From Symbiodinium natans (taxonomy: Eukaryota; Sar; Dinophyceae; Suessiales; Symbiodiniaceae), in contig CAJNDS010001046.1 of assembly GCA_905221605.1 (NCBI GenBank), forward strand, positions 1-64,000: a stretch of DNA of 64,000 bases, given 5' to 3'. The translations under genes were made by a program, and so were the position numbers. This document shows positions 56,215 to 64,000 of the stretch, piece by piece. Below the pieces are notes generated by a model. The model made no database searches. It saw only the letters and a program-made list of their open reading frames with translations, and was not told the origin of the DNA. Numbering within the stretch: position 1 is the stretch's first letter; the number at the start of each line of letters is the position of its first letter.

Positions 56215-57024
56215 TTGTGCGGTTTTACTGTAGGGTTAGGCCTTTGAGGCTGAGGGCTGAGGGTTGTTAAGGGGTTAGTGTACTCAGGAAGCGGATACCC
56301 GAATCTCAATGCTGATGTCGACTCAACCATTTTGCTATTTCGTATGGAGGCTTGTGGGCCTCTTGACAGCCTTAGGGGATTCAGGGACTTCCTCCGACTT
56401 GGGGCTTTGGCGGCTTTGGGGGTTCTGTCAGTAGCCTAAGGCCCCTTGAACCCTGCAGCATTTAGAATAATGAAAGCTTGAGTGGTTCCTTCTCAGAACC
56501 ATGTACAATACGGCCTAGTAGTCCAAAGCCCTAAACCTCCAAAAGCCCTGAACCCTAAACCCTAAACCCCCAACAGCCCAAAACCCCCCATTCGAGTAGT
56601 CTTTCGTCCGTGTGGCTCGGTGGCAGTCACGGTGAGCAGCCTGTGGAGCAAAAGGAGCCCCTCACCTTGCCACCAGGAAGCTGGGTCCCTAGCCCTACGC
56701 CCTGTTTAGGGTTTAGGATTTAGGGTTTAGGGTTAGGGTTTAAACTTATACGGTGCTTAAGGGAGGGAGGTTCAAGGGCGATATGTAACCCAAGGTTCCT
56801 ACTCCCCTAAGCTTCCCTAAGGTTTTCAGTGTACCTACCCGACTCCCTGAATAACCCAAAAAAGAAACCTAGCGAAGCCCCAGACATCCTCCACCCTAAA
56901 GGGGTTAACCCTACACCCTAAACGGGGTTAGCCAGGTCAGCCGGGTGCATTGCGCCGCTGATGCGGGAACCTAAGCCTCCAACAAAGAAAGAGAGAATCC
57001 GACAGCCTACCGTGCCCTGAACCC
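56215..57024. other. Non-coding spacer
   Basis: Short TTTAGGG run at about 56705-56742. No gene seen. Confidence 0.4.
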
Positions 57025-57200
57025 AGAAACCCTTTAGTAACCCTTAGAAACCCTGATAAACTTTTAGAAACTCGTAGAAACCCTGAGAAACCCTTAGAAC
57101 ATCTTAGATACCCTTTAGTAACCCCTGGAAACCCTTAGAAACCCTTAACCCCTTAGAAACCCTTGGGGACGCTTAGAAACCCTGATAAACCCTCTTAGGG
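57025..57200. repeat. Decamer tandem repeat (AGAAACCCTT)n
   Basis: About 16 imperfect decamers (AGAAACCCTT, AGTAACCCTT, GATAAACCCT). Similar in period to 44536-44662 but a different unit. Confidence 0.75.
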
Positions 57201-57206
57201 TTTGAC

Positions 57207-57299
57207 CCTCTCCGTCCGCTGCCAAGAAGGACCAGGACACGGCATCCCATGGCGTTGAACTTCGAGCGTTGCTGCTTGTCCATCTTGGCCGTGCGCCCC
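57207..57299 (-). other. Coding-like island (possible exon)
   Basis: On the minus strand CCACCAG|GGGCGC and GAGG|GTCAAA bound an open 93-bp stretch encoding G-R-T-A-K-M-D-K-Q-Q-R-S-K-F-N-A-M-G-C-R..., a basic helix then a hydrophobic strand. Confidence 0.38.
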
Positions 57300-57301
57300 T
57301 G

Positions 57302-57430
57302 GTGGTTTAGGGTGTAGGGTTTTAGGGTTTAGGGTTTAGGGTTTAGGGTTTAGGGTTTAGGGTTTACGGCTTGGGGTTTAGGGATTTTAGGGTTTGGGTT
57401 TAGTGTTCAGAGTTTAGGGCTTGGGGTTTA
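57302..57430. repeat. Interstitial telomere array (TTTAGGG)n, decaying to the right
   Basis: Perfect units at 57315-57366 followed by mutated ones. Confidence 0.88.
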
Positions 57431-57600
57431 GGGTGAGTGTAGCGCTGCGGGGTTTCCAGGGCTTTAGAAGGTCCATGCAGGGTTTCAGCATTCAACGTTG
57501 GTGTTGGGAAGTAGGAGGCTTGAACTGGAGGAAAGTGCCCCGAGGATTCTGGTGAGATTACTTGCACGTCCAAGTGGGCACACTGCCACCCAAGCCAGAA

Positions 57601-57671
57601 ATACATATATATATATATGCACCAGACTATATATATATATATGTACACATATATATATATATATATATATT
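57601..57671. repeat. TA microsatellite
   Basis: (TA)n in three blocks separated by short interruptions. Confidence 0.85.
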
Positions 57672-57898
57672 CTAGACATGTCATGACATGTCGAGGTGAG
57701 ATTCCCTGGAGAAAGAGGATACCAAACAGTCGTTTGGAGCGACACGTGCCAGAACCTCTGCCTGCGGCTTCTAGGGTTTAGGGTTTCAGGGGCAAAGGTT
57801 TAGGGTTTCGTCCGCCGACGCGTTTCGTCCCGCTCTTCCCCTACACCGGGCTAGGGGGCTGGATTCGGCCCCCGAATCTGCGGGAGGCATGGGCATGG
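57672..57898. other. Non-coding spacer
   Basis: GC-rich unique sequence with two short telomere-like runs near 57772 and 57798. Nothing called. Confidence 0.4.
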
Positions 57899-58022
57899 TT
57901 AGGGTTTAGGGTTTAGGGTTTAGGGTTTAGGGTTTAGGGTTTAGGGTTTAGGGTTTAGGGTTTAGGGTTTAGGGTTTAGGGTTTAGGGTTTAGGGTTTAG
58001 GGTTTAGGGTTTAGGGTTCAGG
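57899..58022. repeat. Interstitial telomere array (TTTAGGG)n
   Basis: About 17 perfect units. Confidence 0.94.
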
Positions 58023-58036
58023 GCTCAACGACAAAC

Positions 58037-58131
58037 TGCATTCTGAGGCTCCTCGTGCGACATGTGGCAGTAGTTGCAACGTGCTCCGGTCTCGCACTTG
58101 CCAGCCACGAAATAAATGCAGGGGCGGCGGC
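58037..58131 (-). other. Probable exon encoding a CCCH zinc finger
   Basis: On the minus strand a GCTCTGAG|G acceptor-like boundary and a GCA|GTTTGT donor-like boundary enclose 95 bp. One frame reads R-P-C-I-Y-F-V-A-G-K-C-E-T-G-A-R-C-N-Y-C, followed by H-M-S-H-E-E: a C-x7-C-x5-C-x3-H finger of the kind found in RNA-binding proteins and common in dinoflagellates. The exact spacing makes chance unlikely. Telomeric DNA lies close by on both sides. The rest of the gene is not identified. Confidence 0.6.
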
Positions 58132-58214
58132 CTCAGAGCAACCCTAAACCATACCTGGGACCCTATTTACCTACAGCGTTAAGGGCTACACCTACATTTT
58201 GGGGGTACTTCCCC

Positions 58215-58350
58215 CTGATGTAGGTAATATAGGGGCCTTAAGAACTAGAATAGGGTTTTGGGCCTATTATAGTATAAATATACCATAAATCATACAAAGG
58301 GACCATGAGGGAAAAGGATTAGTACTTTCTCCGACCCCTCTAGTACCCTA
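58215..58350. repeat. Dispersed repeat family D, copy 2
   Basis: GGGGCCTTAAGAACTAGAAT...TTATAGTATA...GGGACCATGAGGG..AAGGATTAGTACTTTCTCCGACC aligns with 54243-54385. Confidence 0.6.
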
Positions 58351-58670
58351 CTGTTCGATCACAAAAAGGAAGGCGTTGGGGCCCACGGAATCTGCAAAGC
58401 CCCCGACCTAAGAAGAATCTGGGGTTGCTGTTCTTGGTAGCCCAGCAACCATATTATGATAAGGGCACCCTTTTTTGTTTGGTTAGTTTAGAAGGGAACC
58501 TTGAACCAAAAAAAATAAAAGGGTACCACTGGCCTACTAAGTGTTGTAAGGGGCCCCAATTAGGGCTGCACAGACCATTCAGAGAGCCGTAGGGTTACCT
58601 TAAATCCACATGTTGTTTGTTTCTTCAGTTCACAAGCACTAGACCCTGAAACCCTGACATGAAACACTTA
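58351..58670. other. Non-coding spacer
   Basis: Unique sequence, no feature recognised. Confidence 0.4.
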
Positions 58671-58796
58671 AACCCTAAACCCTAAACCCTAAACCCTAAA
58701 CCCTAAACCCTAAACCCTAAACCCTAAACCCTAAACCTAAACCCTAAACCCTAACCCTAACCCCGAAACTCTCAACCCTGAACCCTAAACCCTAGG
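58671..58796. repeat. Interstitial telomere array (CCCTAAA)n
   Basis: About 12 good units, then shorter CCCTAA and mutated ones. Confidence 0.9.
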
Positions 58797-59579
58797 GTCC
58801 GGCCCCTTAGCAGCACTCAACTTGAAGTCTGAACAGCATGTCCCAACTGTCTCTTGCAGAGTGGCAGAGATGAGGATGCCCCCGGGAACCACAGCTCGCC
58901 TGTCTTTAGGCTGGCTGAGGCTTGAAGGCTTAGGTTTCGGGTTTTAAGGGTTTTTGGGGTTTAGGGTTTAGGGTTTCGGGTTCGGTTTTAAGGGCTTTTC
59001 GGGCTTTTTGTTGGGGGGGTTTCGGGCTTCTGGGGCATTCATAACATTTGCAAGTACAAGCTTGGGGTGGTTGACCCCCACCTATGACGCGGGCGCCAGC
59101 AGGTGCGGCTCTTGCCCTCGAAAAAGGCTGATGATCTAAAGGCTAAAGGCTGGGCTTTATCGTGTAGGCTATCGATGAACCAAAATTTGGGGTGTCACTT
59201 TGTCCGCAACGTCGGGGATCAGGGTCTGCTAACCTACACTCGGTTCAACGATGCAAAACGAAACAACATTTAGGGTTTAGGGTTAGGGTTTAGGGTTCAG
59301 GGTTGAGGATTTAGGCCCGAAGACCACATCCGAAAACCCGGTGTTCCAGAGCTTCGGCCTGAGGGCACAAGCAGTTCTAAGTCGCAAAGCCGTTCGAGGA
59401 TCATGCTTCCGGGGACCTGAACACTAACTAAATCCTAAACCCTACCTGGATTCGGAATTAGGGTTTAGGGTTTAGGGTGGACCCTGGACCCCCAAAGTAT
59501 GCAAACAAAAGAATCAGCCCAAACACATACAAAGGACAACCTTTTTTGCACACTCCGGGGTTTAGGTAGACCCTAAACC
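58797..59579. other. Non-coding spacer
   Basis: Short TTTAGGG runs near 58955, 59270-59310 and 59458. No gene supported. Confidence 0.4.
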
Positions 59580-59682
59580 TTGGGATGTTTCCGTTGTACT
59601 TACAGTCCTTAATAATAGGGATTCTAATAAGGGGCGCGATACTCCCTTGTAAGGACTGTTAGTATAAGGGGAAACATCCCAA
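59580..59682. mobile_element. Palindromic MITE-like element, family C, best copy
   Basis: Perfect 13-bp terminal inverted repeats TTGGGATGTTTCC / GGAAACATCCCAA extend into arms with ACTTACAGTCCTTA facing TAAGGACTGTTAGT. Telomere-type units (CCCTAAACC left, TAAACCCTAAACC right) touch both ends, so it sits in or beside an ITS. Confidence 0.8.
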
Positions 59683-59842
59683 CATAAACCCTAAACCATA
59701 GACCCTAAACCCTAAACCCTAAAAACCCCCAAGCAGTGAAGAACTCGCCAGCGCCACCAAGGTTACAGCGACCTGTCTTTGGCCGAGGGCCTCAGGCCGG
59801 CAAGTGGTCGATGGCTTGTTTGGGCCTAGGGTTTAGGGTAGA

Positions 59843-59908
59843 GCGCTTGGGGTTCAGGGTTCAGGGTTCAGGGTTCAGGGTTCAGGGTTCAGGGTTTAGG
59901 GTTTAGGG
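59843..59908. repeat. Telomere-variant array (GGGTTCA)n
   Basis: About seven GGGTTCA units followed by two TTTAGGG units. Confidence 0.85.
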
Positions 59909-61629
59909 GTTCGTAAAGTTGGGGGTTTTGGGCGTTGTCGAGTTGGGGTCTTCAAAGAAAAAGATGTCCATTGGCTGCCAACGGGAACCGCAGCAGTACA
60001 AGCCCGCAGGCCATCAATCCAACCAGCCCCTGAAATTGCAAATCCAAACAATCCCTTAAGCCCTCGAAGGTTTAGGGTTTAGGGCTTAGGGTTTAGTTTA
60101 GGGTTTAGGGCTTAGGGTTTACCCCTTAACTCCCAAAGCCTGAATCCCTTAAAACCCCAAACCCTTCCTCGACCACCTCAAATCCCTTCCTGATCCCCCC
60201 CACACACCCCCAAGAAGGCAACCTTCCCTCCCTAGCCTAGACCCCAAAACCCCAAACCCTAGACCCAAAACTTCGCTGGCAGGAGGGGAGAGGGGGGGGG
60301 GTTCCGCAACCAACAAGCGTAAAAAAAAACTGAACACTAAACCCCTGTCAGTTTAAGGATGTCGCGTCTGGGCCCAGAAAGGTTTAGGGATTTAAGGTAT
60401 TAGGGCTCACGATTTCGGGTACCCTGAACCCTAAACCCTAAACCCTAAAAAACCCTAAAAATCCCCAAATCCGAGTACGATCCTAGTGGCCTCCACTTCG
60501 TCCGCTCCCATGGCTGTCCCAGTGACCGGGAAGCCTGCGTCCACACTTTAAGGTTGAGAGTTTTGGGTTTTGGGTATAGGGTTTAGGGGGGATTACGTTA
60601 GGGCTTTAGGATATAGGTTCTTCAGGGCTCATGAGGACGGAGGAGGAGATACAGGGCTTGACACCCCTCCAGCTTAAGGTTTTGATTCTTCCCCTGGGCT
60701 GCAAGAGCTGTAGCCCCAACCCCTAGCCTCTAAGCCTAAACCCTAAACCCCCCCCCCCCCCGCCAACAAAAACTAAAGAACCTAAACCTAAACCCTAAAC
60801 CTCCGTAAACCCACAAACCCCAGAATGTAGCCGCGCAGCGCATGAAGGAGGTACCCAGAGAGCGGACGTAGCCTGCGCCAACGAACATGAGCGTTGGGGG
60901 TACCCCCCGTTAACCGCATGGGCTCTAACCTTTTTGAACACCCTGAAACCCCAAACCCTACATTTGCACATCTTAAGCCTTTTTGAACCGCCTAATCACC
61001 GGAGAGCTCGGACTCTGAAAAACGTGGACTTCCGAGGGAGATTAGGGTTTGGGGTTTGGGGCTTCCAGGTCAGGGGTAGGGTTTAGGGTTTAGGGTTCAG
61101 GGTTCAGGATTCAGGGTTTCGGGTTTCGGGTTTAGTTAGGGTTTACGGCCGGACCTTTTGTGCGATCGCGCCCTCCCCCGAACAATTATATGCCCTGCAC
61201 ACGGCTAACCCAGATTGTTGTCACGCTGCTTGGGGAATGTTTATATGTACATAGTGCCATGCAGTTCTGAAAATTATGGTTCTTGTTGCAGTAGCCTATA
61301 AGTATTGGGGCCGCCATAAAAGAGTACCCCCCCCCCCAAAGGGCTAGAATTGAGAGAAGTTGCTACATATGTATGCATGCATGTATTCGGTTTTCTGGCT
61401 ATACAAGGTGATACAAGGTTTCATGAGGTTCCATGTCGATATTGGGGAATCGGGGAATCAACGGCCTGGGGAAAGACCAAACCCTAAAGAAACCCCAACC
61501 CCTGTAGACCCTGGTTTGGGCTGTAGGGCTTAGGGGTTTATAAGGGGTTTAGTGTAAAGCATCAACTCTAAGGAGTAATCCCCTCAAATCCTGAACACGA
61601 ACCCCACCAATCAGACACTGGCTTGGGCT
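59909..61629. other. Non-coding spacer with short arrays and poly-C tracts
   Basis: Short runs near 60068-60120, 60424-60450 and 61077-61140; poly-C at about 60748-60761. A GC-rich patch at 60482-60548 is open on both strands but too short to call. Confidence 0.4.
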
Positions 61630-61800
61630 TTAGGGTTTAGGGTTTAGGGTTTAGGGTTTAGGGTTTAGGGTTTAGGGTTTAGGGTGATGGGTGATGGGTG
61701 ATAGGGTTTAGGGTTTAGGGTTTAGGGTTTAGGGTTTAGGGTTTAGGGTTTAGGGTTTCGGGATTAGAGTTTAGGGTTTAGGGTTTTAATGGTTTAAGGG
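61630..61800. repeat. Interstitial telomere array (TTTAGGG)n split by GTGATGG repeats
   Basis: Two TTTAGGG blocks with three GTGATGG-like units between (61684-61704), then decaying units. Confidence 0.9.
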
Positions 61801-61825
61801 TTTAGGGGTTTAGAGCCATTAATTG

Positions 61826-61925
61826 CGGGGTCCGGAGCCTCGCAGGCTCTCCTCCTCGCTCCTTGCCTCGGAGGCTGTCTCCAGGCGCATCATCGCTGGC
61901 GGCTCACTGGCCTTCGTTGGTAGGG
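61826..61925 (-). other. Coding-like island ending in a stop (possible last exon)
   Basis: The minus strand reads P-T-K-A-S-E-P-P-A-M-M-R-L-E-T-A-S-E-A-R... then a TAA, a charged tail-like sequence. Unassigned. Confidence 0.28.
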
Positions 61926-61949
61926 TGTTTTTAGGGATAAACGAGCCGA

Positions 61950-62004
61950 AACCCTAAACCCTAAACCCTAAACCCTAAACCCTAAACCCTAAACCCTAAA
62001 CCCT
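61950..62004. repeat. Interstitial telomere array (CCCTAAA)n
   Basis: Seven or eight perfect units. Confidence 0.9.
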
Positions 62005-62613
62005 CGGTGTTTCCAGCAGTTTCGGCACCCCGGGGTGCCTTGCTTCGGCTGTCTATTTGTCCATACTCCCCTTCAGAACCGTAATAAAAGTAAAATGTTT
62101 GATGTCCTCTTGGGTTTTTTATAAACAAAAACAAAGAAAAACAATTCCCAAGGGGGAGAATGTTGTCAGGGCAGGACCACAATCCCTCAACTCCAGATGT
62201 TGTGTGTGAGTCGAGTCGTCACTTCTTGTAGCACTTCTGGGAAGACTGTCGCCCAAATCCATCGATTTCGCCAACTTTTTTGCGAAGCACTCTAGATGGA
62301 GTGACCTGCTGTGCAAGGCAACGTGCAGACGGCAGCTTGAGGAAAACAAAAAGCTTTCTCGGAAAACCGCCTTGTCAAGACCCCATGCTTTTACAAATTC
62401 AACGAACGTTCCAAGGCGGCGAGAGGAGTACATGCACTCCATGGTTTACTCTTGAAGGCTAAACCCTTAATCCTGAACGCACAGCTCTAACCCGCCGCCC
62501 GGTGGCAGAGCGTAGCTGCGCACCGATCACATCACTTGCTGGTGCCTGTGGCAATGTGGGGGCAAGGGTTGAGGGGATTCAGGTGTTGTTGGTTTAGGGG
62601 CTTAGAGATTTAG
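62005..62613. other. Non-coding or unresolved spacer
   Basis: A minus-strand frame of about 107 codons (62119-62442) has no recognisable motif. No call. Confidence 0.35.
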
Positions 62614-62700
62614 TTGTCGGGCTTTGGCGCTGGTTCCATGGTCTACTGGGGCTGCAAGTTCGTGACCGGCACCCGCGAATACACCCTCAAGATGAGGAAG
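62614..62700 (+). other. Coding-like island (possible exon)
   Basis: GATTTAG|TTG opens an 87-bp plus-strand stretch encoding L-S-G-F-G-A-G-S-M-V-Y-W-G-C-K-F-V-T-G-T..., ending AAG|GCGTGC, a GC donor of the type dinoflagellates use. Unassigned. Confidence 0.38.
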
Positions 62701-63498
62701 GCGTGCTGCTCGCCTCGTCAATGAAGGTGCGGCTGTACACGAAGGTGACCTCCGTGCCTTCCATACCTCTCACGCTTCGGATCATGTTCGGAATGCCGGG
62801 ATCGCACGGAACAATGAAACAGCGACGTGCTGCTAGCGAAGATGAGGACCCTGCAGAGTGCATAGTCTATACATTGTTTTGGTTTCTCAACCCCAGACCC
62901 CGCAATGGTAAAGGCCCAGCGCCCAGAACACTGCATCATCATCCGGACTTGGCCCTCACCCCGGGGGCACCGGTGAAGACAGCCATGGCTGATGGGAGAA
63001 AGGGGAGTCTCGAAGTTTCTGAGAGCCAAAAATTTATAATGCTCCCCAAGCGCGACATGCAGATTTTCGGGTTCCCTCGAGGCACTCGAGGCCCCATGGC
63101 ATTTCAAAGCGCCACTTGGCCAAAGCATGCGCAAACCATAACAAGGCCATCAGAATGCGACAGGCATCCTTCAAAAACAGCACACTGCACCTACGGGCTA
63201 TCGGCGGCTATCGTGTTCTGCTGGCGCAAGCCTCTTGAGGGTGCTGGAGCGACGACGGTGCGCCTCTTCGCCAGGAGCATGCGCGACCAAGAAGGCTACA
63301 AGAGCCGCCACCAAATGGGCCTTTCCCAACATAGGGGGTGCCCCATTTTCTACCCCCCAAAAAAATAGAATCCCTTAGAGGGACCCGCAACAAGGGTACC
63401 CGACTTTCCGAAACCCCCCAAAAATCCCGCGGCATCTGTGCCTAGGCGAGAGCCTGGCTTGGGCAATCCTGAATATCGAAAACCCCAATTAGGCTACC
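62701..63498. other. Unresolved stretch with a 221-codon plus-strand frame
   Basis: A plus frame runs from 62703 to 63368 but its product has no recognisable domain and its end is repetitive. A minus-strand reading at about 62705-62765 also looks protein-like. I do not call a gene. Confidence 0.3.
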
Positions 63499-63543
63499 CC
63501 TAAACCCTAAACCCTAAACCCTAAACCCTAAACCCTAAACCCC
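63499..63543. repeat. Interstitial telomere array (CCCTAAA)n
   Basis: Six perfect units. Confidence 0.9.
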
Positions 63544-63689
63544 ATACCCATTCTCAGCAATCCCCAATGTGCTAATTCCGCTTTTTGCCACATTGGTCTG
63601 GAAATTCGAAGACCAGCGACGCCCACCTTGCTGAATACGGACTCTGCTCTACCTTGCACACCCTGAGTTTCAGTTGCGGCTCAGGGTGC

Positions 63690-63873
63690 AGGGCAGAGAT
63701 GTCAAGCTGGGCGCGACCTGAATCCAATTCAACGATTATAAAGCACCCACAGCGCTTGGCCGCAGGTTGCAGCACTGCAAAAAGGCTGCAGTGCACTCTG
63801 TAGCAGCTCAGACAGGCTTGTGGAATCTTGGGCAAGCCAGATGTCGGAACGCCTAGGAGAGTCTAGGAGTATG
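63690..63873. repeat. Dispersed repeat, copy 2
   Basis: Shares CAGCTCAGACAGGCTTGT, AATCTTGGGCAAGCCAGAT and TCTAGGAGTATGCT with 46655-46815 in the same order and orientation, plus GCTGGGCG..ACCTGAATCCA at the left. Confidence 0.7.
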
Positions 63874-64000
63874 CTGTTAGGGTCTTTTTTTTGGGGGGGG
63901 AGGGGGGGGAGGGGGGAGATCGGCTTTGTACCGATCGTGGGCTCACGCGGCGAGTGCGCATTTGGAGCTTGCCAACAAATCTCATATGGGGGCCCGCCGC
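63874..64000. other. Window end: G-rich tract and unique sequence
   Basis: T8 then GGGGGGGGAGGGGGGGGAGG at about 63884-63918. Nothing else seen before the window ends. Confidence 0.5.

Noticed and set aside
62703-63368. 221-codon plus-strand frame as a gene
   Set aside because: Low-complexity, unrecognised composition and a better protein-like reading over part of it on the other strand.
1-64000. tRNA, rRNA or CRISPR features
   Set aside because: I looked for conserved tRNA arm sequences, rRNA cores and spaced direct repeats and saw none that I could support; the tRNA-Lys match at 37928 is only a 14-base primer site.

Overview
The window looks like nuclear DNA of a dinoflagellate. Three things suggest this: very many short plant/alveolate-type telomere repeats (TTTAGGG/CCCTAAA) at internal positions in both orientations; a cysteine-rich membrane protein gene and a CCCH-finger exon-like island of styles I associate with dinoflagellates; and a Ty1/copia-type retrotransposon whose pol layout resembles that of dinoflagellate copia elements. 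The species cannot be fixed from sequence alone.

Layout: 10-1236 (minus) is a single-exon-like gene for a predicted cysteine-rich membrane protein. 1237-6704 is non-coding, with interstitial telomere-like arrays (ITS), small inverted-repeat elements and homopolymer tracts. 6710-38629 is one complete LTR retrotransposon on the minus strand, 31,920 bp long. It has two 688-bp LTRs (TG...CA, three differences), a 5-bp target duplication (TTTTG) and an insertion site inside a short tandem repeat. 38630-64000 is again ITS-rich DNA with MITE-like families, dispersed repeats, simple repeats and short coding-like islands, most on the minus strand, that may be small exons.

The retrotransposon is the main discovery. 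In sense order it carries nine large frames: ORF1 (disordered leader protein), ORF2 (Gag: coiled coil, eight-cysteine finger, capsid-like region, two CCCH fingers), ORF3 (aspartic protease plus a DNA C5-methyltransferase-like domain), ORF4 (integrase), ORF5 (a 2-oxoglutarate/Fe(II) dioxygenase-like domain, the FLGY segment and an unknown C-terminal half), ORF6 (reverse transcriptase and RNase H), ORF7 (unknown), ORF8 (about 4,200 codons, unknown, with zinc motifs, a long coiled coil and possible ADP-ribosyltransferase/Tpt1-like segments) and ORF9 (unknown). Its primer-binding site matches the anticodon arm of tRNA-Lys(CUU), implying copia-style priming by a 5' half-tRNA. The whole element, LTRs included, is studded with the sense-strand pentamer GATAG, in whichever reading frames avoid a stop.

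Together the genes describe a self-replicating element that appears to carry two potential DNA-modifying activities (cytosine methylation and base oxidation) and more extra coding capacity than pol itself. The near-identical LTRs, intact frames and lack of ITS inside the element suggest recent insertion. All functional calls rest on motif reading by eye; no database search was run.
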